A DNA stretch of 64,000 nt from Dyadobacter sp. SG02 (GTDB lineage Bacteria > Bacteroidota > Bacteroidia > Cytophagales > Spirosomataceae), in contig NZ_FNYL01000001.1 of NCBI RefSeq assembly GCF_900109045.1, forward strand, positions 569,386 to 633,385, given 5' to 3'. Below the pieces are notes generated by a model, which had not been told where the DNA came from, made no database searches, and saw nothing but the letters and a program-made list of their open reading frames with translations. Numbering within the stretch: the stretch's first letter is position 1; each line of letters starts with the position of its first letter. The translations under genes were made by a program, and so were the position numbers. Shown one piece after another: positions 44,902 to 55,300 of the stretch.

Positions 44902-45537
44902 GTGTCTTCAAGGCAAAAAATATTGTTGCCTGTTAAAGTATTTCCGGCTCCCGGCCGTCTGCCCATTTATCATAGCTTAAAAGTCCGTTTGTCGCAGAAA
45001 AAGCCAAATATCATCCAGACCGTCGCATCCTATGGCAAGCAGTTGCTGGGGTTCATCCGGCAGCGCGTGAATACCGATGAGGATGCGGAGGACATTTTGC
45101 AGGACGTATGGTACCAGCTGAGCACCGTGCCGGAGATTGAGGCGATAGAGCAGATGAGCAGCTGGCTATATCGCGTGGCCCGCAACCGGATCATCGATAA
45201 ATACCGCAAACAAAAGCCCGAATCGCTGGAAGATTTCGGTTACGAAGACGAGGATGGCGAGTTTCATTTCAAGGACATCCTGCTTGCCGATGACAATACG
45301 CCCGAATCCGCATATCTGAAAGATCTCTTTTGGGAGCAACTGAACATTGCCCTGGACGAACTTCCCGAAAACCAGCGGCAGGTGTTTATCTGGAACGAAC
45401 TCGAAGACCAGACGTTCCAGGAGATCGCGGACCGTACCGGAGAAAATATCAAAACCTTAATATCCCGAAAGCGCTACGCAGTCCGCCATCTTCGTGAACG
45501 GCTCGAAAGCGTGTACCGGGAGTTTGTAAATTATTAA
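44902..45537 (+). CDS. ECF-type RNA polymerase sigma factor
   Basis: At most 211 residues; there is no ATG at the right place. A GTG at 44902 opens the frame, and a TTG at 44989 (LSQKKPNIIQTVASYGKQLL) would start closer to sigma region 2, giving 182 residues. Region 2 reads YGKQLLGFIRQRVNTDEDAE with DILQDVWYQL and MSSWLYRVARNRIIDKYRK, the -10-binding part; region 4 reads LPENQRQVFIWNELEDQTF with EIADRTGENIKTLISRKRYA, the helix-turn-helix. It is followed 11 nt later by a two-helix membrane protein, then a second small membrane protein and Hsp20. No FecR-type anti-sigma gene is nearby. Confidence 0.88.
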   Translation: MSSRQKILLPVKVFPAPGRLPIYHSLKVRLSQKKPNIIQTVASYGKQLLGFIRQRVNTDEDAEDILQDVWYQLSTVPEIEAIEQMSSWLYRVARNRIIDKYRKQKPESLEDFGYEDEDGEFHFKDILLADDNTPESAYLKDLFWEQLNIALDELPENQRQVFIWNELEDQTFQEIADRTGENIKTLISRKRYAVRHLRERLESVYREFVNY

Positions 45538-45548
45538 ATTTGTTGACC

Positions 45549-45932
45549 ATGATGAACCCGCAAAACAGAGTTAGGAGATTTCGGCTTGCGCTACCGGTTT
45601 TTGTCCTGATCGCAGCCCTCGGCCTCGGAGCAATTGTGCAATGGCTCTGGAACGCCATTCTGCCCGCCGCCGCCAACTTTAACACCATCACCTACTGGCA
45701 AGCGGTAGGTTTGTTTGTTTTGTGCAAAATACTTTTCGGCGGCTTCCGGGGAGGGCCTGGCCACCACCGGCATCCCGGCAAATGGCAGCGTTTCAACCGG
45801 CACTTCGGTCGCGGGGGGCGCGAGGAGATTATGGCGTGGAAAAACAAATGGATGCAAATGACCGACGAGGAACGCCGCCGCTTCCGCCAGGAAATGCGCA
45901 ACCGCTGGAGAAAACCACCGGAAAATATTTAA
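45549..45932 (+). CDS. Small two-helix membrane protein downstream of the sigma factor
   Basis: 127 residues from the ATG at 45549 (a second ATG follows directly). Two hydrophobic helices at about 15-37 and 49-65 are followed by a basic, glycine/histidine-rich stretch (GGFRGGPGHHRHPGKWQRFN) and a charged helix (TDEERRRFRQEMRNRWR). With two helices both ends should face the cytosol, so the charged tail could touch the sigma factor. That would make it an anti-sigma candidate, but this is inference from position only. It starts 11 nt after the sigma stop. Confidence 0.6.
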   Translation: MMNPQNRVRRFRLALPVFVLIAALGLGAIVQWLWNAILPAAANFNTITYWQAVGLFVLCKILFGGFRGGPGHHRHPGKWQRFNRHFGRGGREEIMAWKNKWMQMTDEERRRFRQEMRNRWRKPPENI

Positions 45933-46010
45933 AGTAATTTCTTCACTTGCACGTCTGCAATGATGTAGCCGCAAACGGCGAACGATTATTCATCAAAACC
46001 AGACAAGATC

Positions 46011-46271
46011 ATGTTCATCGTCATTCTAAAATCCATTGGGGCCGCCGTCCTGGCAGGCTTGTTCCTGCTCGCGCTGCCGTTCCTGATATTCAAGGCCATA
46101 TTTTTCTTCCTTTTCGTCGGGCTGATTTTCAGGCTGTTTGCAGGAAGAAGGCGCTTCCGCAGATGGCGCCATTACCATTCGGGCTATTATGGCTATCCGG
46201 AGGCAGGTTTCGGCAACCCGCAGCGGGAATACCTGGCCGATCCGCTGGGTCCGATGCCCCAAAAAGTTTAA
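46011..46271 (+). CDS. Small membrane protein in the sigma-Hsp20 cassette
   Basis: 86 residues. One long or two short hydrophobic segments (about 2-42, VILKSIGAAVLAGLFLLALP then FLIFKAIFFFLFVGLIFRLF) are followed by a very basic stretch (GRRRFRRWRHYHSGYYGYPE) and a short polar tail. No known family. It lies 78 nt after the preceding membrane-protein gene and 33 nt before hsp20, so it is likely cotranscribed. Confidence 0.55.
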   Translation: MFIVILKSIGAAVLAGLFLLALPFLIFKAIFFFLFVGLIFRLFAGRRRFRRWRHYHSGYYGYPEAGFGNPQREYLADPLGPMPQKV

Positions 46272-46304
46272 ACAATCCATTCATCCAACAAACAATCAAA
46301 TACC

Positions 46305-46709
46305 ATGTGTGATAACAGATTCGGACGTCGTGGCTTTGGCATGCGCCACGACCATTATGGCAGGCATTTCGGCCCGCAGCGCGATTTCCGCGTACCCGTG
46401 AACATCGTCAGAAACGACGGCAATTACGAAATGCTCATCTTCGCGCCCGACCGCGACAAGGAAGATTTCAAAATCAATGTGCAGGGATTGGAGCTTACCA
46501 TTTCCTATGAGCTGAAAGACAATCTAAGCGAAAAGCGCAACTGGATCAGGCAGGAGTTCAGCAAGAGCTCGTTTCAGCGGACGTTTATGATCGACAACAC
46601 CGTCGATACCGAAAACATCAGCGCCCAATATGTGAATGGCATCCTGCAATTGACGCTGCCGATCATACCCGGCGCGGAACGGACCGCACAGGAGATCAAT
46701 GTAAACTAA
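46305..46709 (+). CDS. Hsp20/alpha-crystallin family small heat-shock protein
   Basis: 134 residues. A short N-terminus rich in Arg, His and Gly (FGRRGFGMRHDHYGRHFGPQ) is followed by an alpha-crystallin domain: VPVNIVRNDGNYEMLIFAPD, RDKEDFKINVQGLELTISYE, and SSFQRTFMIDNTVDTENISA, then the closing YVNGILQLTLPII with the IxI-like motif of the C-terminal arm. It is an ATP-independent holdase. Last gene of the sigma cassette, closed by a terminator. Confidence 0.88.
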   Translation: MCDNRFGRRGFGMRHDHYGRHFGPQRDFRVPVNIVRNDGNYEMLIFAPDRDKEDFKINVQGLELTISYELKDNLSEKRNWIRQEFSKSSFQRTFMIDNTVDTENISAQYVNGILQLTLPIIPGAERTAQEINVN

Positions 46710-46735
46710 GTTATTTCAAGACTTCATCAACTAAG

Positions 46736-46764
46736 AAAGCCCCCGCATCATCGCAGGGGCTTTT
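46736..46764. terminator. Terminator between hsp20 and SusD 3
   Basis: Stem AAAGCCCC.GC/GC.GGGGCTTT with a 6-nt loop and T4 on the plus strand; serves the convergent hsp20 and SusD 3 genes. Confidence 0.8.
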
Positions 46765-46808
46765 CTGATTACAAACGCTTAACAAATACTGGTTTTAACT
46801 AACCAAAA

Positions 46809-48587
46809 TCATTTATACGCAGGGTCTTGTGTGAGCGTAGCTGCTCCCGCCTTGTACGACCGGTCGATCGCCTCCTGCGGAATCGGGAAATACTCGTTTT
46901 TACCCTTTGTGAAAACTGCTCCTTTTTTGTAAACCCTCTTGTTGGCCTCCACCGCTACATAAGCATTCAGCGTTTCCGCGGCGATACCCCAGCGTTGCAG
47001 ATCGAAGAAACGGTGACCTTCCATAGCAAATTCCAGACGGCTTTCGAAACGTACCGCCTTGCGGGCGGTTGCGGCGTCCGCCCAGGCCTGGTCGTAAGTT
47101 TTAATCACATAGTTCGCTGCCGGCTCATTCAACACAGAATAGTCGTCCCTCGATTTGGGTCCCTGAACGGCTTTTTTGACAAAGCCAGCCGGGTTGGCGG
47201 CACGGGTACGGATCTGGTTCACCAGTTTCCGCGCGTTTTCGAGGTTACCCAGTTCCACTTCACATTCGGCGAGCCACAAAAGGATCATTCCGTAACGCAT
47301 AATGCGGTAGTTGTTGCTTGACAGGTTACCCCAGCCATTGATCCCGAAGCCCGCTTTCTCGGAAATGTGTTTTTTGGGAGAATAGGGCCCTGCGTAAGTC
47401 TGATCGCGGATAAAATCGCTGCCGTGAATTTTGAAATCCTTGAAAAGAATGCCCCGGCGACCTACGGTCTGATCCAGACGCGGATCGAGCGTGCCGGTGT
47501 AAGGTACGAACGGGTCGGTATATTTCAGGCCCTGGTCGTTTTTCACATCGCTTTCATTGAAAGTGTCCAGCAACGGGAGGCCGGTGGCACTGGTTTTAAA
47601 TGCATTCACCAGGTTTTGCGAAGGCTGGTAAAATCCGCAGCATCCCCAGGGGTCGATGTACGGGTGAGCCAAACCTACGCCCGCGTCAGCCGCGTCGCCG
47701 GATGCACTCGAAACCGCGTACTGGATTTCAAAGATCGACTCGACATTGTTACGGGTGGCGATCAGGAAGTTATCCTCGAACTTCGGCGCCAGCGAAAATT
47801 TACCCGACGCGATAATTTGTTCCAGAATAGGTTTCGCCTTTTGCAATACAGCCACATTGGCAGCGCCGGTGGTCACGTTCCAACCCTGGTACATATAAGC
47901 TTTGGCAAGGAAAGCCAGCGCTGCCCACTTGGTAGGACGGCCGACCTGTGATTGTACTTCGGGAAGACCTTCGGAAGCCGCTTTAAAATCAGCCTCTATC
48001 ATCGGCCATACGTCCTTGTCATTCGGAATTTTGGTACTTTCGAGGTCGTCCAGCTTGTAAATTGTCTCATCGATATATGGAATTGTTTTCCACATTTTCT
48101 TTGCTTCGAAGTGATACAAGCCGCGCAGGAATCGCGCTTCGGCCATAATCTGCTTTCTGCGGGCGTCGCTGATCTCCGGCACTTCGGCCATCGTGTTGAT
48201 CACATCGTTGGTACGGGCCACTCCTTTATACAAGCCCCGCCACTTATTTCTGATGTGGTTGTTAGTTGGCTGGAAGTCATATTTTTCGATAAATGACTGT
48301 TCTGGCTGGTCACCGGCGTCTGTCCCTTTGTAGGAATCATCGGAAGCGAGTCCACCGAAAACCCAACTCTGGATATCGTTGTTCCAGGAATCCTGGCCAT
48401 CGAGGCCCTGACCGTCGATCATCGCATAGGCCCCGACCAGCAAACCTTCCACACCAGAAGGTGTTTTAAGGGCCGTCGGACTGTATTGGCCCTGTGGATC
48501 GCGACTCAAAAATTCGTCCTTGCAAGCAGAGACTATTCCGATCGCCAAACCCACCGAAAGCATATATTTTACAATTCTTGCATTCAT
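46809..48587 (-). CDS. SusD/RagB-like nutrient-binding lipoprotein (pair 3)
   Basis: 592 residues with lipobox IVSAC, then KDEFLSRDPQGQYSPTALKT. This is the classical SusD/RagB architecture (larger than the SusD-like_2 proteins of pairs 1, 2 and 4): LLVGAYAMIDG, RARFLRGLYHFEAKKMW-like helix (EARFLRGLYHFEAKKMWKTI) and the C-terminal FAMEGHRFFDLQRWGIAAET. It binds glycan at the cell surface with SusC 3, which ends 39 nt upstream. Substrate unknown; larger SusD proteins often serve branched glycans. Confidence 0.92.
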   Translation of the reverse strand: MNARIVKYMLSVGLAIGIVSACKDEFLSRDPQGQYSPTALKTPSGVEGLLVGAYAMIDGQGLDGQDSWNNDIQSWVFGGLASDDSYKGTDAGDQPEQSFIEKYDFQPTNNHIRNKWRGLYKGVARTNDVINTMAEVPEISDARRKQIMAEARFLRGLYHFEAKKMWKTIPYIDETIYKLDDLESTKIPNDKDVWPMIEADFKAASEGLPEVQSQVGRPTKWAALAFLAKAYMYQGWNVTTGAANVAVLQKAKPILEQIIASGKFSLAPKFEDNFLIATRNNVESIFEIQYAVSSASGDAADAGVGLAHPYIDPWGCCGFYQPSQNLVNAFKTSATGLPLLDTFNESDVKNDQGLKYTDPFVPYTGTLDPRLDQTVGRRGILFKDFKIHGSDFIRDQTYAGPYSPKKHISEKAGFGINGWGNLSSNNYRIMRYGMILLWLAECEVELGNLENARKLVNQIRTRAANPAGFVKKAVQGPKSRDDYSVLNEPAANYVIKTYDQAWADAATARKAVRFESRLEFAMEGHRFFDLQRWGIAAETLNAYVAVEANKRVYKKGAVFTKGKNEYFPIPQEAIDRSYKAGAATLTQDPAYK

Positions 48588-48626
48588 ATATATTGAATAT
48601 TTAGGATCAGTAGAAAAAACCGGTTG

Positions 48627-51600
48627 TCAGAATGAAACGTTGAGCCCCACCAGGAATGTCCTGGAAACAGGCATATAACCTCCGTCAAAGCCCAGCGTAC
48701 GGTCTTCACCTGTCTGAATTTCAGGGTTCAGACCAGTGTATTTGCTGACAGTGAACATATTCTGTCCCTGGACATAGAGCTGCGCATTACTGAAACCGAT
48801 TTTGCTTGATACTGCTTTTGGTAATGTATAAGTAAGCTGCACGTTTTTCAGGCGGAAATAGGTACCTTTTTCAACGAAGTAGCTCGACGGGCGGCTGCTG
48901 ATCTGATCATCCGCATCCATGATGGGCACGGTTCCTTCCTTATGATCAGGCTGCCATGCGTCGTACAACGCACGTTTCGCACGGTTACCCTGGAATGTGT
49001 TGAAATCGGTAAAATAACGCAGGTAGCTGAATATCTCGTTACCCACCACACCATTACCAAATACCGTCAGGTCGAAAGCCTTGTAACCAATGTTCACGTT
49101 TATACCATACACGAAGTCGGGGTGCGGGTTACCGATAACGGTCCGGTCATCATCCGTGATCTTGCCGTCATTGTTGATATCCGCGATTTTGAACTTACCT
49201 GCCTTATTATACGATCCGTAAGGTGCCCAGGCTTTGGCTTCTTCGTCGGACTGGAAGATTCCCAGCACTTTATAACCATAGTAGGACGATATCGGCAGTC
49301 CAGCTTGTGTGAGCGTCACCGCCGGCACACGTGAGCCTGCACCAAAATATTTGGTATTATCGCTTTCATCGAGTTTATCCACCGTGTTGCGGTACATCGA
49401 GTAGTTTACAGAAGCACCGTAGCGCAGCTCGCCTTTCATTGCTGTGTTGCGATATGACAACCCAAGGTCGATACCCTTGTTCGTCATTTGGCCCACATTG
49501 AAAGAAGGAGCATTGGCATCGCCGGCTGTGTAAGTGATCGGTGTCGAGAAGAGCATATCGGTAGTTTTCCGGTTCCAGAAATCCAGTTCGAGCGTCAACG
49601 CGTCGTTCAGGAAAGTCGCGTCCAAACCGATGTTATTGGAAGTTGTAGTCTCCCATTTCGCATTGGGGTTACCAAATGAAGCCGCATCATAACCAATCGT
49701 TGGCTGACTTCCTGATCCGTCGATCGGATAACCTGCGTTGAAAATGTTGGCCCGGTAGGTCGTGAAGGCATTGTAGTCCCCGATTTTCTGGTTACCTGTT
49801 TTACCCCAACCGTAGCGCAGTTTCATGTCATTGATAAAGCTCGCCGACTTCATAAAGTTCTCATCCGACAACCGCCATCCCAAGCTGAATGCCGGGAAGA
49901 CCGCGCTTCTGGAAGCCTGCTGAAAGCGGGAAGAAGCATCATTACGCAAGATAAACTGGAACAGATATTTGTCCGCAAAAGCGTAGTTAACTTTCCCGAA
50001 TTGCGAGTAGAGGCTGTAATCGCGGTTTACACCACCGTAGTTGGACGCCTTGGTTGCATCACCGAGGTTGAGATAGTTGATAATGGATGGAATTTCAAAT
50101 GCATAACCTGAACGGGCCGCGCCGAATTCCTCCGCAAACTCGCGGATTGCTTCAACCCCCACGTAAGCATCCACTTTGTGATTGGTACCAAAGTTGTGAG
50201 AGTAACTCAAAGTATTCGTCCAAACCCATTGGTAGGAATACTTATTGGTTGATCTCGACTCGTTGTTGAAGCTACCTTCAACATATTCGGGATTGGCGCG
50301 ACCTATGTAACGCCCACGTTCGCTTACTCCATCGATACCAAGACTCGTTTTAACAGTCAGGTTAGGAATAATGTCGAACTCTCCGTACACATTACCGAAC
50401 GCGCGCAGTCGGTAGGTACGGTTATCCATCTGGCGGTAAAGCGTCGCATACGGGTTGGAGTTGTTACCCAGGTTGGCACCCCTTGAACCGGCGAAATTGC
50501 CTTTGATGTCATAAACAGGCAATAACGGGTGGTGCTTGAAGCTACCAGAAACCGCATTTTGCTCATCATTGTTTCCGAAACCTCCCTTTCTGTTATCAAA
50601 CGACACTGCCAGGTTCTCCCCTACGCGGAATCGTTTGTTGGCAGTTGAAAACTCGGTGTTGGCCCGCACAGTATAACGATCGTAGCCAATGAATTTAACG
50701 ACACCGTCCTGGCTGAAATACCCCACTGACAATGCATAGCGGCTGTTTTCAGTACCACCACTTGCCGATAACTGATAATTTTGAATGGGTGCTGTTGTAG
50801 TGAGTTCTCGCCACCAGTTAGTATCTGCGGCCTTGGTGATCGCGTAAATATTACCGGGTACGAGTGAATACTTGGCAGGATCCACGTCGGGAGTGCCTTC
50901 CTTGCCTTTGCTGGGGAACACATAATCAGGGATGGTAACCTCGCCATTCGGACCGAATGTGTACTGACCATGCGAAGGCGTCTTACCTGCGTATTTATCG
51001 GCCAGGTAAAGGTATTCCCCCAATTCTTTGGCATTCAGCGCTTCCACTTCCTTATAAGCCTTCTGCGTTCCGTAATAAGCGTTGAATGAAATCACCGGCT
51101 TACCAATTTTACCGCGTTTGGTGGTGATAATTACTACCCCGTTTGCCGCCCGCGAGCCGTAAATGGACGCCGAAGATGCGTCTTTCAGGATCTGGATCGT
51201 CTCAATGTCGTTGGGGTTAAGGTTACCCTGGTTCTCCGTCGGCACGCCATCGATAATGAACAGCGGGTCGTTGTTACCAATGGTACCGAACCCCCGTATA
51301 CGCACAGTCGCGTTTCCGCCGGGCGTTGCGTCGTTCACGATGTTCAGACCCGATGCCCGGCCTTGCAATTGCTGGGCAAATGTAGTGGCCGGAACAGATT
51401 GCAGGTCTTTCGCATTTACAGTCGTTACTGAACCCGTAATGTCACGCCGCGATTGCGAACCGTAACCGGTCACAATCACTTCTTCGAGTGCGCTCACGTC
51501 ACTCGTCATCGAAACGTCTATCACCGTCCGGTTACCAATCGCCACATCCTTAGCCGTATAGCCAATGAATGAAAAAACCAGCATCTGAGCGCTGGAAGGC

Positions 51601-51815
51601 ACTTTAATGGAATACTTGCCATCCGCGTCCGTAGTGACGCCGATGGTCGTGGAACCTTTTAGTGTGACAGAGGCTCCCGGCAAGCTCGAACCGGATTGCT
51701 CATCCATAACCTTTCCGGTGATGGTGATATCCTGTGAAAAAGCTACGTGGGAGGTGAGAAAGAGGAGCACGCAAAAAACCAGCCTGCTTCCCAGGTGAAG
51801 GTAGTTTTGTTTCAT
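48627..51815 (-). CDS. SusC/RagA-family TonB-linked outer-membrane transporter (pair 3)
   Basis: 1062 residues. Signal peptide ending HVAFSQ (about 28), carboxypeptidase-regulatory-like domain (ITGKVMDEQSGSSLPGASV), LEEVIVTGYGSQSRRDITGS segment typical of classical SusC, plug (VRIRGFGTIGNNDPLFIIDG, NPNDIETIQILKDASSASIY), then the barrel ending RTFLVGLNVSF. No STN domain. It imports an oligomer together with SusD 3. A -7 promoter element lies about 90 nt upstream, and a terminator separates it from the VCBS gene. Confidence 0.93.
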   Translation of the reverse strand: MKQNYLHLGSRLVFCVLLFLTSHVAFSQDITITGKVMDEQSGSSLPGASVTLKGSTTIGVTTDADGKYSIKVPSSAQMLVFSFIGYTAKDVAIGNRTVIDVSMTSDVSALEEVIVTGYGSQSRRDITGSVTTVNAKDLQSVPATTFAQQLQGRASGLNIVNDATPGGNATVRIRGFGTIGNNDPLFIIDGVPTENQGNLNPNDIETIQILKDASSASIYGSRAANGVVIITTKRGKIGKPVISFNAYYGTQKAYKEVEALNAKELGEYLYLADKYAGKTPSHGQYTFGPNGEVTIPDYVFPSKGKEGTPDVDPAKYSLVPGNIYAITKAADTNWWRELTTTAPIQNYQLSASGGTENSRYALSVGYFSQDGVVKFIGYDRYTVRANTEFSTANKRFRVGENLAVSFDNRKGGFGNNDEQNAVSGSFKHHPLLPVYDIKGNFAGSRGANLGNNSNPYATLYRQMDNRTYRLRAFGNVYGEFDIIPNLTVKTSLGIDGVSERGRYIGRANPEYVEGSFNNESRSTNKYSYQWVWTNTLSYSHNFGTNHKVDAYVGVEAIREFAEEFGAARSGYAFEIPSIINYLNLGDATKASNYGGVNRDYSLYSQFGKVNYAFADKYLFQFILRNDASSRFQQASRSAVFPAFSLGWRLSDENFMKSASFINDMKLRYGWGKTGNQKIGDYNAFTTYRANIFNAGYPIDGSGSQPTIGYDAASFGNPNAKWETTTSNNIGLDATFLNDALTLELDFWNRKTTDMLFSTPITYTAGDANAPSFNVGQMTNKGIDLGLSYRNTAMKGELRYGASVNYSMYRNTVDKLDESDNTKYFGAGSRVPAVTLTQAGLPISSYYGYKVLGIFQSDEEAKAWAPYGSYNKAGKFKIADINNDGKITDDDRTVIGNPHPDFVYGINVNIGYKAFDLTVFGNGVVGNEIFSYLRYFTDFNTFQGNRAKRALYDAWQPDHKEGTVPIMDADDQISSRPSSYFVEKGTYFRLKNVQLTYTLPKAVSSKIGFSNAQLYVQGQNMFTVSKYTGLNPEIQTGEDRTLGFDGGYMPVSRTFLVGLNVSF

Positions 51816-51904
51816 CGTATTTAGTCAGGTTAATATAGTTATGCATCCCAAAAATATTCATTTACAATCATTAAATAATCTAATAACTACAAAATATATT
51901 CAAT

Positions 51905-51912
51905 CAAATATA
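51905..51912 (-). promoter_or_regulatory. Predicted -7 element for SusC 3
   Basis: TATATTTG on the minus strand, full match to TAnnTTTG; leader about 83 nt. No -33 TTG at the standard distance, so an activator may be needed. Confidence 0.45.
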
Positions 51913-52234
51913 AAATTGCACTATTCCATCTAAATAGGTAAAGCAGAATTGATTTATTCCAAGAAATAAGGGCCCGTTTTGAAAATTTTTAATCTCTTTT
52001 TAATCTCTGTTTTAATAAGTGTCAACGCTACAAATAACATGTTATCAGTCATTTATAGTAAAAAGTCAGTTACAAAACTTTAATTCTAACGCCTCTTTAA
52101 AAAGATAAAATATCTATATCGTCCATCAGACGCATTTTGGCCAGTCTTTTCGGATTTTTTATACAATTAACTTAAATATTTATATTCCTATCTTGACCAA
52201 AATTCACTCCAAATAGGAAAAGTCATATTATAAC

Positions 52235-52264
52235 AAAAATGCCGCTACGAGCACCGTAACGGCA
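52235..52264 (-). terminator. Terminator after VCBS gene 3
   Basis: On the minus strand a 10-bp stem TGCCGTTACG/CGTAGCGGCA (one G-T pair) with a 5-nt loop is followed by TTTTTGTT. It ends VCBS 3 and makes SusC 3 a separate unit. Confidence 0.75.
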
Positions 52265-52307
52265 AAATACTACAATCGAACAGGCGGAGGCGTTCAGACT
52301 CTGACGG

Positions 52308-55300
52308 CTATTTCAGCTCTCTCTTTTTACCTTGCGAGTCGGTAACGGTTATAGCAGATACGTAATCCGGCAGGAACAATGCGTGACTCGATTGCGACAG
52401 GAACGACGAGCCGTAGCCCGGCTCCTCACGTCTCGATTTCCCGTTCTTCAAATGCAGCAGCACCGACGTTTCGCCAGCCGCCAGGCTGATTTTGCGCGTC
52501 GGCCTGGTCGCACGGTGGAAGCGTAGCAGCTCGCGGTTTTGCGAGGTTACCGATAGCCGGTTGCCATCAGACGAGGCCACGCGCACGAGGCCCTTCATAT
52601 TGCCGCCCGCCATATAGCCGCTTTCCGAAATGCTTAGCGGACGGAAGCCTCCCTTGCCATCGCCTTTCAACACAAGCCCGTACATGGCGTCGTAGCGCCC
52701 TACCGATACCTCAGAGCCGTAATCATTTCCCGTCAGCATCAGATCGAGGTTACCGTCCTGGTCGAAATCATCGGCGATCATCCCAAATAATGGTGCAAAC
52801 TGCGCCTGAACAGGCAGCTCGTGCAATGCGAACTTGCCGCCACCCTGGTTCTCGATGTAGCTGCTTTTCATCCATGTAGCCGACAAATGCAATGCATCCT
52901 TCAATTCCTCCGGTTTCAGAATATCCGGCAATCCCGCCTCGGCGAACTTACTGTATTCCTGGAAACGCTGCCGAACCTGAATTACCTGCTTGCCCATATC
53001 ATCGCGGGTATTGTATGGAAATTCCTTGTAAGTGCCGTCCTCCGCTTTGTAAAAAACGGTCGGTAATGCATCGAAGTAGCCGTCGTTGTTAAAATCCTTC
53101 GCGTACACGCTCACGGGACGGCTTTCCGAAGCCCGGCTGAGCGTATTTGCTCCGAGGTTCCCGCCGATATAGTCCATGTCGCCGTCGTTATCGAAATCGC
53201 CCGCCACGAGGCTTCCCCACCATCCTTTCTTCGCTTCGAGCCCGGTGGCTACCTTTTTGAATTTACCTTTCTCGTTTTTCAGGAAAGTCAATGGCATCCA
53301 TTCCCCGGCGAGCAGGAGGTCCGGCCAGCCGTCATTGTCATAATCGGTCCAGAGCGCGTCGCAGACCAGCCCGATGCCAGCCAGCTCGGGCGCCACCGCG
53401 GCCGTAACATTAGAAAAACGAACCGTACCGGTGCCATTGGAATCGTTGCGCAGGATATAACTTGAAACCGGTTTCGGATATTTCCCGGCTTCTACCCTTC
53501 CTCCTATAAACAAATCAAGGTCGCCGTCGCGGTCGTAATCAACGGCTTTCACACAGGAACCATTCACTAAAAATGCGGGTAATGCGGCACTATCGTGGGT
53601 AAAATGTCCCTTTCCATCGTTGAGGTACAATGCATTCTTCAATGCGTCGGAGCCTTCTTTGAGCTCGTAGCTACCGCTCACGATGTAAAGATCCAGGTCC
53701 TGATCCCGGTCTGCATCGAAAAGCACCACGCCCATGTCTTCGGTTGTTTTCTCGAAACCTTCCAGCCCCGGCAGCAAATCCGCCACTGTGAATTTGCCAT
53801 CCGGTTTCTGGAGTAAAAACCGTCCTTTGTGCAGGTACGCGCCGCCCACGAACACATCTTCCAGCCCATCGCCATTCACATCCCCCGCCGCAAGCGCCGG
53901 CCCGAACTGCGACATTTTATGCGGCAACAGCTTCTGCACATTGAAATCGATAATGTCCATTTCCTCGTGACGATACGGCACATTCAAATCGCCCGTGATA
54001 TCGGTAAACAGCGGCGTCACAGGCTGTTCGGCGGATGTCGGCACTATGGCGGCGTCCTTCTCATTCACGACCAGCAGCTGATTGGCCTTAATATGCTTCA
54101 AAACCTGACTTTTCCCGCCCGGCCAGGTGATTTTTACTTCCTGCAAAGCCTTCTCCTTCCCTAAGCCAAAGTGTAAAACCGGCTCGACGGTCGATAAATA
54201 GCCCCGGTAAGGCGAGTTTTCGGCGACTTGTTTTTTTCCGTCCGGGTAAGTGATTTCCGCAATCGCGCCGATCCCCGCCCCATTGTAACGATCCCCCTTA
54301 AACGCGATACGCAGATAATTGCTTTCCGCCGGCCTGAGCTGAATGCTGTTGTTGCGATACACCATTGCCGAGTCATTGATATTGTTGACGACGTAATCCA
54401 GGTCACCATCGTTATCTAGATCGGCATAGGCGGCGCCGTTTGAAAACCCCGGTGTTTCGATACCCCAGTCGGTGGTTACGTCGTCGAAACCCAGGTTACC
54501 GTTATTTTTAAATGCAAAATTCCTGATCCTGACACTCGGAATGTAGTCGAGCATCATTTTGGGTGCCACTATACTCGACACCTCGGAGCGATAGGCCATG
54601 AAATCGAGATCGGTAATGTCTCTTGGGAAGCCATTTGTAATAATAATATCCCGAAAGCCGTCATTATCAAAATCTGTGACCATCGGCGTCCAGCTCCAAT
54701 CCGTCTCGGCAACGCCGCCAAGCAGCCCTATTTCACTAAAAACCGGCGAATGGGCTCCCTCGACAGGGCTTCCCATATTGAGTTGCAATGTGTTTCTGGC
54801 CACCTGGTACTGGTAACCGAAAAGGTCGTTGTTCTGGTAAGTCACATAGCTGTTCGCCGGCGTCATCATTTTTTTACGGCGGTTGGTCGCCGGCATCATA
54901 TCCACTGCCACCACATCCACGAGGCCGTCGTTATTAATATCCGCTACATCGTTCCCCATCGCCGAATACGACGTGTGTTTGAAATAGCTTGCGGACTTGT
55001 CCGTGAAGGTTCCGTTGCCGTTATTAATGTAGAGAAGGTCGTTGGTAAGGTAGTCATTCGTGATGTACACATCCTTCCAGCCATCCTGGTTCACGTCCGT
55101 CACGTTGATACCCAGGCTGTAACCTTCGATCAGAATGCCTGCTTCTTTCGATACATTGGTAAAAACCGGGTGATTCAACCTGGCGTCCCAGTCGTTGCGG
55201 TACAACCGGTCGGTGCGGCGGGAGGAGCCGTCGACGATCTTTTGGTGGTATTTGTTTGGAATATTATTATCATCCATTTCATTGACGATCAGGAACAAAT

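Larger units (their letters stand above)
51816..52307. other. Intergenic region between VCBS gene 3 and SusC 3
   Basis: 492 bp, strongly AT-rich. It holds the -7 element for SusC 3 (51905-51912), a 12-bp tandem duplication TTTTTAATCTCT at about 51986-52009, and a terminator for VCBS 3 at 52235-52264. No gene is seen. Confidence 0.55.

Noticed and set aside
44902..51815. The ECF sigma factor as a SusCD regulator through a FecR-type anti-sigma factor
   Set aside because: No FecR-like gene is present and none of the four SusC proteins has an STN signalling domain.
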